A DNA stretch of 64,000 bases from Labrus mixtus (taxonomy: Eukaryota > Chordata > Actinopteri > Labriformes > Labridae): assembly GCF_963584025.1 (NCBI RefSeq), contig NC_083633.1:11944999-12008998 (forward strand), read 5' to 3'. The position numbers and the translations under genes are program-made. The first letter of the stretch is position 1. Every line of letters begins with the position of its first letter. The notes below the pieces were generated by a model, which was not told the DNA's origin, did not search any database, and saw only the letters and a list, made by a program, of their open reading frames with translations. Positions 11,447-23,638 of this stretch are shown piece after piece.

Positions 11447-14400
11447 CTATCCCTCGATCTCTTTGGCTGTCTCTGGAGGAGGAGCTGGCTCCTCCTCCTG
11501 GCTTTCAGGTGGATCTGCAGGCGTGTCTGCAGGGAGCTGCAGGGTCTCCTCTTTTGGAGAGCTTGGTGCTTCTCCATCTTTTGTTTCACTTTCCACAGCT
11601 GGAGATCTTGTCACCTCTTCTTCAGGACTTTTCTCGTCCTGCTCTAACTCTTCCGCAGGAGGCACAACCACCTCCGTAGCTTCTACCTCTTTATCCATCT
11701 CTTCTTCAACCTTATCCGTTTCCACCTCTTCCGTTTCCGTCTCTGGCTTTTCTTTCTCCACTGCAGCACTTGCTTCTTCCAGTGGAGGCAAGTCTTCCTC
11801 CACAGGGGGGATTCCTTCCCCTGCAGGACTTTGTGGTTTATCGTCTTCAATGGGAGCCATACCTTGATCCATCATCTCTTCGTCTTCTTCATCGATCTCG
11901 TCCTCCAAAGGAGGGATCATCTGTTCCTCCCTCCCTCCTGGGAAGAGCCTGTCTGGGTAGATTTGTTTCAACTGCTCCTCAAAGTAGTCTTCCAGGTACA
12001 AGCCTGCACTCCCCACTTCTGACGTCGCCTGTACAGTCAGTACACAAAAAGAAAAGGAATCTCTAGTAAAACTCACAATTACATTCAAGAGAGCAGCTGT
12101 GAAGTATTTTCAAATAAGCAGAATCAATGTGTTTTATAAATAAAGACATTTACTGAGAAATAGAGATGGGACACTTATAGCCATATCAGGTCAGATATTT
12201 TATTATTGATGTTATTTTAGTATCAGATATTGAACTGACGGCCCTGATCCACGTCACTGATCAACAAAGATGGCTGGGCGTTTTAAACATTCTCAGCTCG
12301 CACAGTCTCGCTTTAAAGACATTCAGACTGAACTGTAAGAAGTGTCCACAAATCGTCTCCATGACGACGTTCAGACCAGATGGAACAGCGCCTTCTTCAT
12401 GATAAAAAGTACAATTCTAACACTTCAGTTTAAAACGTTTAATTTGAAAATGCTTACAGTTGTTGCTGCTTCCTGTTTGTATGTGAAGCAAAAACAATGC
12501 AATGCCGGGTTACATACAGCTTTGTGAAGCCCTACACATACTACCAACAACAACAACAACACTGTTAGTCAAGATAATTAAAATATCAGTCTCAGTATCC
12601 ATATTGGTACATATGAATCAGATTGGAACTGAAAAAAGTGGATTAGTGCATCTCTATTGAGAAACACATGTTGGTATGTGTCTGATACGTGATTAAAAAT
12701 GAAAGAACAAAGAAAAACGTTCACCTTGTAGTACTTGGCACAGTTGATAAATATGAGCCGGATGTCTGCGACAAACCCCTCTGGACTGCTGTAACCATCA
12801 CCTTCGTTTGACTTTGACTCCAGCTTCTTCTTCACTATCGACAAGTCCATCGGGGTCTTGATCAGCTCTTTGTACCTTTTTGTCTCCTACATTAGAAAAC
12901 AATGATCTCAAAATAACGTCACCCTGACACAACTTTCATACTGAAATGTATCTCAACATGGTCAAACATTTGATCTCTTTTATTTCACTACATCACATTT
13001 CACTCGTCTACAAAAGTAACTAAGACATTGCAAAACATTTGAGAACTTTTTGTACCACTGCTGAAGAGTTCATGTCCTCAGATGACAAAGTTATTTCGTT
13101 TTGACACAATACTCAAAACACTTACCGACGGAGAAGCCGGCTGCTGGAAATCAGTGCTGATGTCATTGCAGAACAGACGCAGCAGCAGCCTCTCACACCG
13201 CTGCACATTACAATAAAAGAGGAAACATTTAACACATCATGTTGTCAGAGAAACGTGGCGCCCCCTGAAAGACATGCTTATTGTTGGATTGAGGACAATG
13301 ATTGACTAATAGGTAAGAATGAGGATTAGATCACGCTAACAGTATCACACAGGTGACTCTCAATAACAGCTGAGTGTGCGTACCCTTCTCTCAATGGATG
13401 GAAATCCTTCACACACAGGGTCGTCCTTTTTGTCACAGTCGTACTGCATCTCAGGAGAGACGAGGTCTCTGCAGAACGAACAGAACCACTCGCCACTGAA
13501 GAGAGACAACAGGGAAACGTAGAGCTATTAAAGAGACGCAGACCGAATCTGTCCTGCGTGGTCAAAATCCCCGTCATAAGTTTTCACACATGTGGACTGA
13601 CACATTTCTGACACATGTACAACCTGGTGTAGTACTGTTTGAGTTTGACCATCTAGAGTACAAGAACTGTTCGAACGGTTCATCAACATGTCAACCATAA
13701 TTGAAACACTGCTAAAGACGATGCACTGCATAATGAGGATTGACTCTCAGGCTGTAATAAAGTTATTTCACAGTAAAATGTAGACAGTCTTCAGAGCAGC
13801 AATGTTAGCTACAAATTTATTCATGATAACAACAATTTAAACAGCAAACGCAACCATAGACTAGAGAGACAATCTGTCTCTCACCTGGGGGATTCATTCA
13901 GAGTGGGAATGTGGCAGGCCAGGTGGAAAACTTTGGGACATTTGTCACAGCAGAGCAGCTCCCCTCCATTCTGACAGACGGCACACCAGTCCTCATTAGG
14001 GTCTTCCTCTTGCGCCGCTCTCTTCTCAGACTCGGGCTGCGCTGCAGGCAGGGGGTGCTGCTGGTCGCTCCCCGATTTGGACTCTGACCCGGGGACGGTG
14101 ACTGTGGCAGGGGCCTTCAGCTGCTGCCGAGGCTTCGACTGAGCCCCGGTGCTGCTGTCGGCCAGGCTGGACTTGACGCTGGACTGCACCTGTAGCCCGA
14201 GACAATGTGTGATACATGCAGTTAGATACACTGACTCACAAGGACAGAGGGGACATGGACTCTGATATTCAGGAGATGGAACAACCAATTTTACTTTATA
14301 ACCACTATAAACATATTTAATTGAAGATACTAAAATAAACTTATTACAAAGCGGTATCCTTCTGGATGTAGCAATGTATCAGCATCAATATTTGACACGA

Positions 14401-17400
14401 AGATTTTCAAGTAATTCCCTTACAAAATGAACTTCATCCTCGTCCTCTGGTTCGTCCTTGATGACGATGACGGGCCCGGGGGACGTCCGTCTTCGTCGCT
14501 TGGCCAATGGTGCAGACGGAGTCTCAAGCGTCGGTTTCCAGGAAGACGTCCTTCAAAGAAGAGATTGGAAGAGAAAGAGATCAAAAATTGTGACAATTAA
14601 ATACTTTTTTTTTTTTTTTTTTTTAAAGACAGGCTAGTCATGGTTAAAGGATTTGGGTTTGGAAGATCAGACAGTGTATGTTGTTGTAGGATATTTTGTA
14701 TCCTGTATTCTTCTGTGTTGTATTGCTGCGTACTGTATCTCGTGGACAGCTTTAAGGAGATTTTTTTACCCTGTGCTTCTGTCTGAGGAAGTTGGCTTGG
14801 CCATCGGGGAGTTCTGCCTCGCTTGAACTTAAGAGGAGAAGAAAAAAAAAAGCTTTATTTACAATTCATGTTCACATGGGATGGTGTATATTTGAGCATG
14901 TTGCTACATAGCGGTGTTAAAGACCTGTGATGTGATTAGGTATGCTTGGTTTGTCTATAGAGGCTGAAGTCAGAGTTGAAGCGAAGCTGGGTTTGGGAAC
15001 AGAGATGGTGATGGAGGGGACCGATCCTCCTGCCACCTCACTCCTCTTAAAGTAGGCAGACTCCACCGGGCCCCGCTGAAGAAACACAAAAACAGTTTTT
15101 AATGATCCTAAAAGTCAATCAGAAGCATTCTCAGTAATGTCAACTCATTTTCTACCAACCTGATGTAGCTGTGTCTGTGTAGCTGTTCCAGTTGACATAG
15201 GCTGTGGGTAGCGGGACGTACCCTGCAACATATCCACGAGTTTAGGAGGGTAGCTGGAGTTATGGACCAGTTCTCTAAGAGACTACATAAAGAAAAAAAT
15301 CTGGATGAAAGAGCATCTCATGTTGTCTTGACTCTTCAAGATTGTCCTTTAAAACCAGTTTTGATGTATAGGAGGCCTCAAGCTAATACATTCTGATCAC
15401 TGTTCTTGTATTCACTAACCTGAGCAGGTGTGTATCTCGTGTTGTGAATCATGGATGATGTTGGGCTTCTGGGGTTGGGGTTGGAATTTCCATATCTGCG
15501 TCCCGGCTGCATCAAGTTGGGCGGCCCTTGGGAGGGAGAGGAACCACCGTGGATGGGTCTGGTTGGGGGTGGAGGGCCTGGGGGTCCTGGGAGCTGGGTG
15601 TTCTGATACCAGGACCAGTGGTTAGGAGCGGGCTGCCTGTGGGGATGCTGGGAAAGCTTGTCGACCTTGAACAGAAGAACAGCCAATCGATGAAATACAT
15701 GTTAAAGCAGAGTATGGATTTGTATTGATCAGAGAGCAAAAAGGAAGACTTCACAAATAAATATGTTAGGTGACTTAAAAACTATTAACTGTGATGAAAA
15801 TCCCACCTGCAGCTGGAGCTGAGCCAGCGTGCCCTGTCGCTGCTGAGCTGCTGTGAGACCTCCTGTGAGACCTCCTGTGGGGGCTTCTGGTCTTATCCCT
15901 GCCTGATGGTTGGTGATGGGCTGCCGGCCGGGTCCCCTTTCTACTAGCAGAGAACCTGGGGAAAAGAAAGACATTTAAAATACCAGTTCCTATTTGTACT
16001 GTTAAACTAAAGAAGACATTAGGTATGGTAAAGATCAGTGAAGAAATTTCACCAAATCTTTGAAACACTTTCTCTAAAACAAAAGCTGTTTCAGCAAGTT
16101 ATGTGCAAACAACCGTTGTCTTGTACTTAATGAAACAAACATGTTGTGTATTCGGTCTTAAGAAACAAAGCTAATTCATAATCATAGCCTGTTAGGCCAG
16201 CAAAGATTAATACATATTCTAACAGTTGCATTAAGAATTCCTACAGGTTTTTTTTCAATGTCTCGTCTTTATATTCATTTGAGACTACTACCAAGAAGCA
16301 TTATGCACACGCTCAATCAAATTGAAGATAATGGAGGAGAGAAGATTTTGTAAAAAAAGGACTCGATACTGAATAAAATGTTACTCAGGCCAGATTAGAT
16401 AAATAAAATAACAGGCAAAGGCAGGGACGCAAATCCAATCAATTCTGTTTACTAGTTTTAAGAGTACACTGACAAAGAAAAGATTAAAAAAAAAGATTCC
16501 ATGGTTACGTTTCTGTGCCAAACTGTTCCCATCCACTACTGGGAGACGTGCAGAGGTGTTTTTACTCTTTTCCTTTTGCAAATAGTAACACCGCACACTG
16601 ACATAGAAAACATAAAATAATGATTAAATGAAAAAGTTCTCATAGTTACATCTCATGATTAAACTGCTTTCCACCCATTACTGGGAATAATGCTCTGTTT
16701 TTTTAACTGCTGATAAAATTATCATCATTTAACTATCATTGTCTATTTCACATTTTGCTGTTTTTCCTTGCTCAGACCAAATCCAGGTCAGTAAAAAAAT
16801 ATATTATAATAATTTAGTATATCTAAAGCTTCTTATTCACAGTAAGAATCAGTGGCAGGGATCAAATATCAGGCAAGTGTGAATACTTTGTGTGTCGTGT
16901 AATTGTATGGTGCTGCCAGTCTTACCCAGGTCTACATTAGTGGCCCAGAAACCAGAGCGACACTGGAATCGAACAGTACTCTGAGGGACGATTGAGGGAT
17001 TGCAGCTTGCTCTCATCAGATAATGGATCTGAAAAAGGATCTAAGACAAAACAAAAATACATTAGAAGGAGACAATAAGGTTGTAAAAGTAACATAAGTT
17101 ATATGCAAAAACAAACAAACAAACAGGATACACAGGTTACACAGTGTTTGATGATAAAGTCACTCACCAGTCTCTTGCAGTATAGGAGGGCTGTTCCACT
17201 GTGGCTGGCTGTAGCCCATTTAGTAAAGTTGATGACGTGGTCTAGGTGCCGGCTCAGAGAGCTCACATCCTCTTGCTGCTTTTTTAAACCCAACTCGTGG
17301 TCCTTGGTCAGAGCCTTGGAGAAAAAACACGAGTGAACTTTAAGAAAGAAACTTAAATTTGAAATGCCATAAAAAACTTTGCAGAGTGATCTAACCTCAA

Positions 17401-20400
17401 GCTGATTAACGAGGATCTTTCCTTTCCTGTTGATCTCCATAATCAGGTTACAGATGGACTTCTTGATTTCATTGGTGACAGACTTGCGGTTTTCTTCTAC
17501 TTGCTGGAGTCTGTGAGAATCAATAAAATAAATGTAATGAGTCAAAATCTCATGTATGTGGCTCACCATTGCTCTGCACTCACACGCTCCAACGCCTTGA
17601 CTTTCCGGAATTACATACACAGCCACGCCATTACGTACTATCTTCAGATTAAAAACAACACTTCACCAACACTTGCTGCACTTCTACCGACACATAATAT
17701 GAGACAAGTGCGCCTCACTAGGTCAGTCTCACAGGCACTCATTCCAGTCCCTGCATACAAAAACAACTATGGTCGGAAGTCCTTCTTTTATACATACACC
17801 AAAATTTGGAATGACATTTCCCATCACATTAGAACTTTACCATCTACCTCATACTTCAAAAATACATACAAACGACACCTTCTCCACACTTACACCTGCA
17901 CTCATTAATTGTTCATGTATTATTTGCAGTAGTTGTACTGTTTGTTTCTATGTGTCTGTATTTGCCTAGCCCATGCTAATGTCCTTTAAATGTGTTTGTC
18001 TTGGTGTGTCATAACTGGTGTGTCATGACTAGGGGTGTAACGGTACACACAAATTTCGGTTCAGTACGCTTACAAGTTTTGAAGCTTCGGTTTGGTACAG
18101 TAAAGGGACCTGATGCAACACTTTTTTTTCTTTATTAGGAATTTCCCTTTTTCACATTGGGCTAAGTGCAGGATCGACAGTTCAGACTTATACACCTGCT
18201 CAGGTTACTTTTTAATAACATTTTAAATTAAACATTGTAAAAAAATAATAAACTTATGCTGCATCCTTCAACCAAAAGAGTCTCTAATAAATAAAAGATA
18301 TGAATGAAATAAAGTATTTTAGAATGAAATTAATTAATATAGCCTATATGTAAAATTATTTCTTTTAAATTACACTGACACCTTTTAGTTTATGAAGGCA
18401 ACTGTTTTTTGAATGCCCTTTGAGCACATAAATAAATAAAATAAACCTAATCACATCTGGGATAGTATAGTTTCATTGCAGAACTATTAATATAAGAACT
18501 TTAATGGCATTTGTTATGGCTTTGGCCCGTTCAGAATTACTAGCAAAAGGTTTTCTGTTGGGGAGGGAGGGTGTTCATTCTATCATGCTGCAGGTTATGC
18601 TCCCACACAGACGTGTCTCCCCTTTCACGCAGCAGCGCTGCTGGAGCAGGATCATCGCTGAAAATGAAAACTGTGGTTTATGTTTCATGTTCTGCAGAAC
18701 AGGAACCTGCTGGAAACCAGTTTTTAAACTGAGTCAGGCCTGTTAAACTGTAACTTAATGTTACTTTTAAACTTTCCTGTATAATAAATGAAATGAAAGG
18801 ATTGTTTTTATTGCAATTAAATTTGTCTGCAAAATGTAAACAGCAATTGTCAGTATCAACCACTTTTTCAGTCATCTAAAATCAAATTGCAATCTAATAT
18901 AGTTGTTTCAGCACAGAAGCTTTGTTCAGCTGTAGAGGATAAACTTACCCATTGCCAATACAGTTGGACACTTCCTCGATAGCCTTTTTCTTCTCTTGTA
19001 ACTGCTGCGTCATGTTCTCCAAGTACTGCTTATGGTTTCTGTATGCATCCTCCAAAAACTGGTAACTGCATAAAAAAGTAGATAAGTAAATAGTTTGGAC
19101 ATTTACACACAGGACAGGAGTTTATCAAACATATAGCATTCAGATAGAGAGCTAGACATGCTTGCTTAATAGAGCTGTAACAAGCTGCATCACCATTGGT
19201 TGTTGTTTAGGACCGTGCACTTAATGCCAATATTTAAGGTGATGCATACAACAATGCATTTTTTTATATTGTAGGAGAAAAAAAGTAGCGCCTACTTGTG
19301 ATCCTTGTGCTTGAGCAGCTGACAGTCTCGACAGGTGAGTCGGTCACATGTCTCACAAAACAACTTGAGTGCCTCCTGCTTGTGGATGTCACAAAATACA
19401 GGCTTCTGTGCCGAAATACCAACTGCTTCTGGGATACAGACAAAAAGGGGATTGAAGAGCATAGAGAAACATTATCAGATTATGTCACTTTAATGCATTA
19501 TTAAAATATCTAAACCCCTGTTATTAAAGGCACGTGTCTAGTCATAACAGCATGTCTACAACACTGAGTTTTTTCAGGCAGAAAACTGTTAATTTAATCT
19601 GTGAATGTCTTTTCTAAACAGCTGCCAAAAGTGGTACTGCTCCTCTCTTCAATGTTGAACAACCTGACTGCTAACTGTGCCTTATGTATTCTTAAAACAC
19701 TTCTTGTAATCTCACTGGGTCAAAGCATATACTGTAAATACTACTTGTAGAAGCCTGAGTGATGTCATCCATCTGTTACTGCAGGGGGCTTTGGAGTCCC
19801 ATTGATGGCTGTCTCCATGCTGGGTAATGCTGTCTCATCTGAACTTTCAGTCAACCTAACACCAGGCTAATAAGAGCTGGAGCGGGGTTTTAAGCCTCTT
19901 GGAAAACCAGTTACGTCACTCCTGCCTGTCACACAGGTCTGCATCATGCCTTATTGTGAATAATGCTTATCCTTCATAAAATCAAAATGGATGAGTTATC
20001 AAAAATCCACCCACTTTACAGTGTGCACCGATCAAGAAGTGAGCTAATCAGACCAATTTCATTTTTTTTTTAACCAGATTGTAAAGATGTTAATTTCTGC
20101 TGTAAAAACAGGCTCTCTCAAATGGGGTGTGTATGTGACTACTGGTGTTTCTGCAGCAAGCCTCAAGGAGACTTTCAACAAACTACAGGATTTTGCTCTT
20201 CCACATCGGCTTCATTTTCAAACCCCAGAGGTTTCCCCTTGGGTGAAAGGCTTAACAGCAATGCACAGTATAGCCTAAAGTGTAGTATAGGTCACTTTAA
20301 GAATTTTCTGTTTCAATATGTAAACAGTTTGTGGCTTTTTGATGCATTCAGGCAGATGGCAGACAGAATCTTGCAATCTATCTATATCAACTTTGCCTAT

Positions 20401-22637
20401 GCCTGAATCCATGCAAATGCAGTATATGCATAATCACAATAGAGCATACAAGAATGACATGGTATTGTGAAGTTCTAATTGCATGAAGTTGTTGGTTTTC
20501 TTGCCATGTATATATGACACACTACCTGGAGACATCTCCTCCTTCTGGCGTATAGTGTGATCCCTTGTGAACTTGACCCTTTGGTGCGCCTCGATACACG
20601 TCACACACAGAAACTCCACACACTCTACGCAGAAGCCAGTAGCCTCCGTGTTGTCATCGCAGCTCATACAGACCTGTTAAAGACAAAACAAATATAAATG
20701 ACCTGAAGACTAGGAAGAATAATAAAAATCTGCTGAGGGACGGACATAAAGCGTGATGACCAACCTGGCTGGCTTTCTCCACCGTACTGCTCGGCACCTC
20801 AGCGGAGTCCTTAACAAAGAAATTATCCAATACATCCATCTCCCAGCATTCTTGTCTGCATACTGGACATCGAATGGCGCCCACTGGAGCAAGACACCAG
20901 ATCAACAATGGGATATTTCAGATCGCTTGCATGTAGTTGCAAACTTTTACAATACACATGATGTTGGTTGAAGGACTTGAGCCAAAATAAAACTCTATTA
21001 TAGAGGCAGAGATTGTCAATAAGTATCCCTGATGATCTGAGACAGAAATATTAGCTAAGTATCACCATAAGAGGTTTGTTTATCTGGACTTCAATGCCAA
21101 CGTGCCTAGTGATGGTCATTATAAATACATAATTATTGTGATTCATTAAGTGTGAACAATGTGACAAAAGAATACAATATTATATCAGCATTATCATATT
21201 GAGTCAACAGCAATCTGTAATTTTACACAGCTCATAAAGTATACCTTCACATGTTGGCTACGTAGTCCAAAAAGTGCCATGACAGAAACTAAGTATCAGT
21301 TAAATAATGACGTAAACACCAGTATACTGCCCTACAAAAGGCAAAAAGCAGTAACTTCAATTTTTTCGAAAATGAGTTTTTGTCATTTTTGGAACATTAC
21401 AGATGTGCTTTATCATGTGGACAGATATCTTGAGTCAATTGTGTTGTTGTTCTTTTGAGAAAATAGTAGGTTGCATTTGCCTTCACTTCCAAAAGTCCTC
21501 GAGAAACCAAGGCAGAGTGCTGTAACTTCACTTATAAGGCTCTTTGTACTGCAGCATTCGGGAACGCTCAAACTGAGTTAAGGTCTTCTGCCTTTGTTTT
21601 GCTGCGGATAAAAGTGAAGTTACTGTTTCACTGCAGGGGAGTTAAGGTGTTATGCCTTTGTTTTAATCTGTCATCAAGCACTTAATTGTGCCATGATCAC
21701 TAGATTTCATGTATATGTTATCATTATTATCATATACTGATTTAATATAGTGATCAGCAACCAAGGGAGCTATCAAATGGAAGTTACTGCCTTTTGCCTT
21801 GGCATGACGCCTTATTATTGTACAGGCAATGCAACGGCAGAGTATGTCAATACTGTCCACTTATGACTCTGTTCTTGCACATTTACATTCAATCTTTCAT
21901 ATTTAATTTACAACCATTTACAACTCTGTTTTTTCACATTTACATTCAATCTTCCTATTTAAGACTAGTAATGCTTAGTTAAATCCTGGTTGTATATATA
22001 TTCACATTCTTAGTTTTGATATACTTTGTATTTAATATTATATTGTGTTTAAATTTGCAAACACTGTGTTTTTTTTTTACTCATATTGTGTGTTTGGATA
22101 ACCTGCTGCTGTAACGCCACAATTTCCCAGTTTGGGATCAATAAAGTTATTCTATTCTATACCTTAACTTCCAAATAAGGGTGAAAGGTCATGTTTAAGC
22201 TCAATGTACATTAATAACCTGATTAAAAAGACAAAGAATTGCCACATGTCCAATATTCTTCCTGGACAACAAAAAGACTTTTAAAGTGATTTTTTTCTCA
22301 GCACTCTGGTGACTTAAGGTCTTTTGTCTTTGCAGGGCAGTATAAAAACCTGAAGTCATAACAGATCCTCACATGGTTTGTTGTCTCCTTGTCCTTGGGG
22401 GTCTCGTCTCGGTTCAGCACTCTTGAAGGGAGCAGGGAGACACCTCTTGCAGAAAGAGTGAAGGCACGGCAGGAGTTTGGGCTCTCGGTTGTGAAAGCTC
22501 AACTTGCAGACAGGACAAGTGTCCATCAGCCCGAATGTGCCTTTCAGCCTTTCTTCCTCGGCAGGTAAACTTTCTGCCTCGTTCTCCACTATAATGACAA
22601 TGTCGTCGTTGTCAACATTTTCGGCACTTTCATCCAT
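11447..22637 (-). CDS. trim24: TRIM24 / TIF1-alpha transcriptional co-regulator (complete, 19 coding exons)
   Basis: A nuclear chromatin reader and E3 ubiquitin ligase family protein. Coding exons: 22637-22373, 20883-20765, 20673-20526, 19428-19296, 19065-18949, 17510-17396, 17314-17168, 17040-16926, 15955-15807, 15665-15420, 15282-15160, 15075-14925, 14821-14770, 14550-14424, 14189-13885, 13495-13384, 13200-13126, 12886-12725, 12028-11447; 3243 nt, 1080 aa. RING about 41-100 (CPVC...CLHSFCKRC...CPVC). Two B-boxes about 130-222, then a coiled coil to about 345. PHD finger about 733-785 (EDWCAVCQNGGELLCC). Bromodomain about 810-915 (PMDLSIVKKKL, FVADIRLIF). VPSSTVEK and TGFCVECVEFLC match TRIM24 better than TRIM33. 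The ATG context (AAAATGG) is strong. After the bromodomain comes a ~160-residue Glu/Pro-rich tail instead of the short basic TRIM24 end. A basic AKRRRR motif lies in exon 14. Confidence 0.93.
12161..12656. mobile_element. Degenerate hAT transposon in trim24 intron 18
   Basis: The left end TAGAGATGGGACA and the right end (TAGAGATGCACTA when reverse-complemented) form terminal inverted repeats. They are flanked by an 8-bp duplication (CTGAGAAA / TTGAGAAA, 7 of 8 matching). The 8-bp size and TAGAGATG ends are diagnostic of hAT elements. The inside keeps a scrap of transposase reading DVQTRWNSAFFMI at about 12360-12405 on the plus strand. At about 496 bp it is internally deleted and inactive. Confidence 0.85.
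17523..18020 (+). pseudogene. LINE reverse-transcriptase C-terminal fragment in trim24 intron 5
   Basis: An open frame ending at 17908 contains KNNYGRKSFFYTYTKIWND followed by ISHHIRTLPSTSYFKN. This matches the usual end of non-LTR ORF2 proteins (a 'G.rsFs..ga.iWN.lp..ir....l..FK' pattern). Only the last ~100 codons are present, with no catalytic domain, so it is a 5'-truncated dead copy. It is antisense to trim24 and starts within tens of bases of the exon 6 acceptor. Confidence 0.75.
18029..18120. repeat. Edge of a hAT-like interspersed repeat
   Basis: The phrase AGGGGTGTAACGGTACACAC followed by 'ttcggttcagtacg' resembles the terminal part of a common teleost hAT-derived repeat. I could not find a matching opposite end, so the extent is uncertain. 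Confidence 0.45.
21325..22342. mobile_element. About 1-kb element with inverted ends in trim24 intron 1
   Basis: The left end TACTGCCCTACAAAAGGCAA and the reverse complement of the right end (TACTGCCCTGCAAAGACAAA) are inverted repeats, each bordered by TA. There is no transposase open frame. Inside are a short direct repeat (about 21866-21899 and 21922-21954) and a LINE tail at 22090-22160. The layout fits a non-autonomous DNA transposon with a TA target duplication. The superfamily is not assigned. Confidence 0.6.
22090..22160 (+). repeat. LINE/SINE 3' tail nested in the trim24 intron 1 element
   Basis: The text 'aatttcccagtttgggatca' followed by ATAAAGTTATTCTATTCTAT is the characteristic 3' tail of a teleost non-LTR family. 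The short terminal repeat of TTCTA units is typical of such tails. No coding part remains. Confidence 0.6.
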
Positions 22638-23441
22638 TTTCCGGCTCCTCGATCTTTCCAAATCAATCAATCAATCAAATGTAGCGTTACGAATCGAAAC
22701 AAAAGGATAACCTACACTTAAACCGACTTGACAATACATTAAGGAAACATCAAAAAGGACATTATTCGTTGTAACTTTAAAAACACAGCCATTCCTGTAA
22801 ACAAGGTGTTTCACTAAAAATGTGATTCTTCCGTTTTTTGTAGCTAAATTAGCAATTTAGCTTTCTCATATTTTAGATATGCTTAGGAACAAAAAACTCA
22901 TGTTCCCAGGGTTCCTTTCCTCCTTTAAAAATGTGAGAGTTAACGGCAGATACTTACTAATAAATAAAAAATATGCTACATGTATAGTATTTTAAATCTT
23001 ATATGTCCATTGGAGAGGCGACCATCTGTTAGCTAGCTCAAAACACATAACATATATTACCCAGAATGCACTGCGGTGTTTTAAAGCTACAGCGCCCGTC
23101 AAAGGCCAAACTACGTCTATTGTTAAGATGGGCAATTTAAAATGACACGTTTCAGTTTTAAATATAAGTAGGGGGACTCAGAGTTTGAATGCGTACAGCT
23201 GGATATATTCATCTATGTTTGAATTTATTAGATTATTGTTTTTTTTTTAAACTCTCTATTTTATTTGCCAGCCATTATGGGAGGCTTCTTTTTCTCAAAG
23301 GGAGGAGTCAGCACAAACAGAAGTTTATGTGCGATAGAGGAAAAGTTATTAAGGGAGTCGACTTGAATAAGATATTTATGCAGTCTGTTGCTTTGAAACA
23401 GAAGAGAAAGTTGGATTAAGAAGGTTCGGAGTCACACTTGG
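22638..23441. promoter_or_regulatory. Divergent promoter region shared by trim24 and akr1d1
   Basis: Only 804 bp separate the two start codons, which point away from each other. Both promoters and 5' UTRs must therefore lie here unless there are upstream non-coding exons. An ATATTTATG (TATA-like) lies at about 23369-23377, on the akr1d1 side. A (TCAA/ATTG)n stretch at 22662-22679 precedes the trim24 ATG. Confidence 0.6.
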
Positions 23442-23606
23442 ATGGACATGGACTTAACAGCAGAACATCACTCCATACCTCTGAGTGATGGAAACAACAT
23501 ACCTTTGATAGGACTGGGAACTTATGGTGACCCCCGCACGGTAAGACATACTATTTATCTCTTTCATATAGGACAAATACATAAATAATTGACCTGCATG
23601 TCAAAT

Positions 23607-23638
<32 letters not shown>

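Noticed and set aside
11442..11867. Plus-strand 141-codon serine-rich frame
   Set aside because: It is exactly antisense to the Glu-rich last exon of trim24; Glu codons read backwards give Ser/Leu. No independent gene signal.
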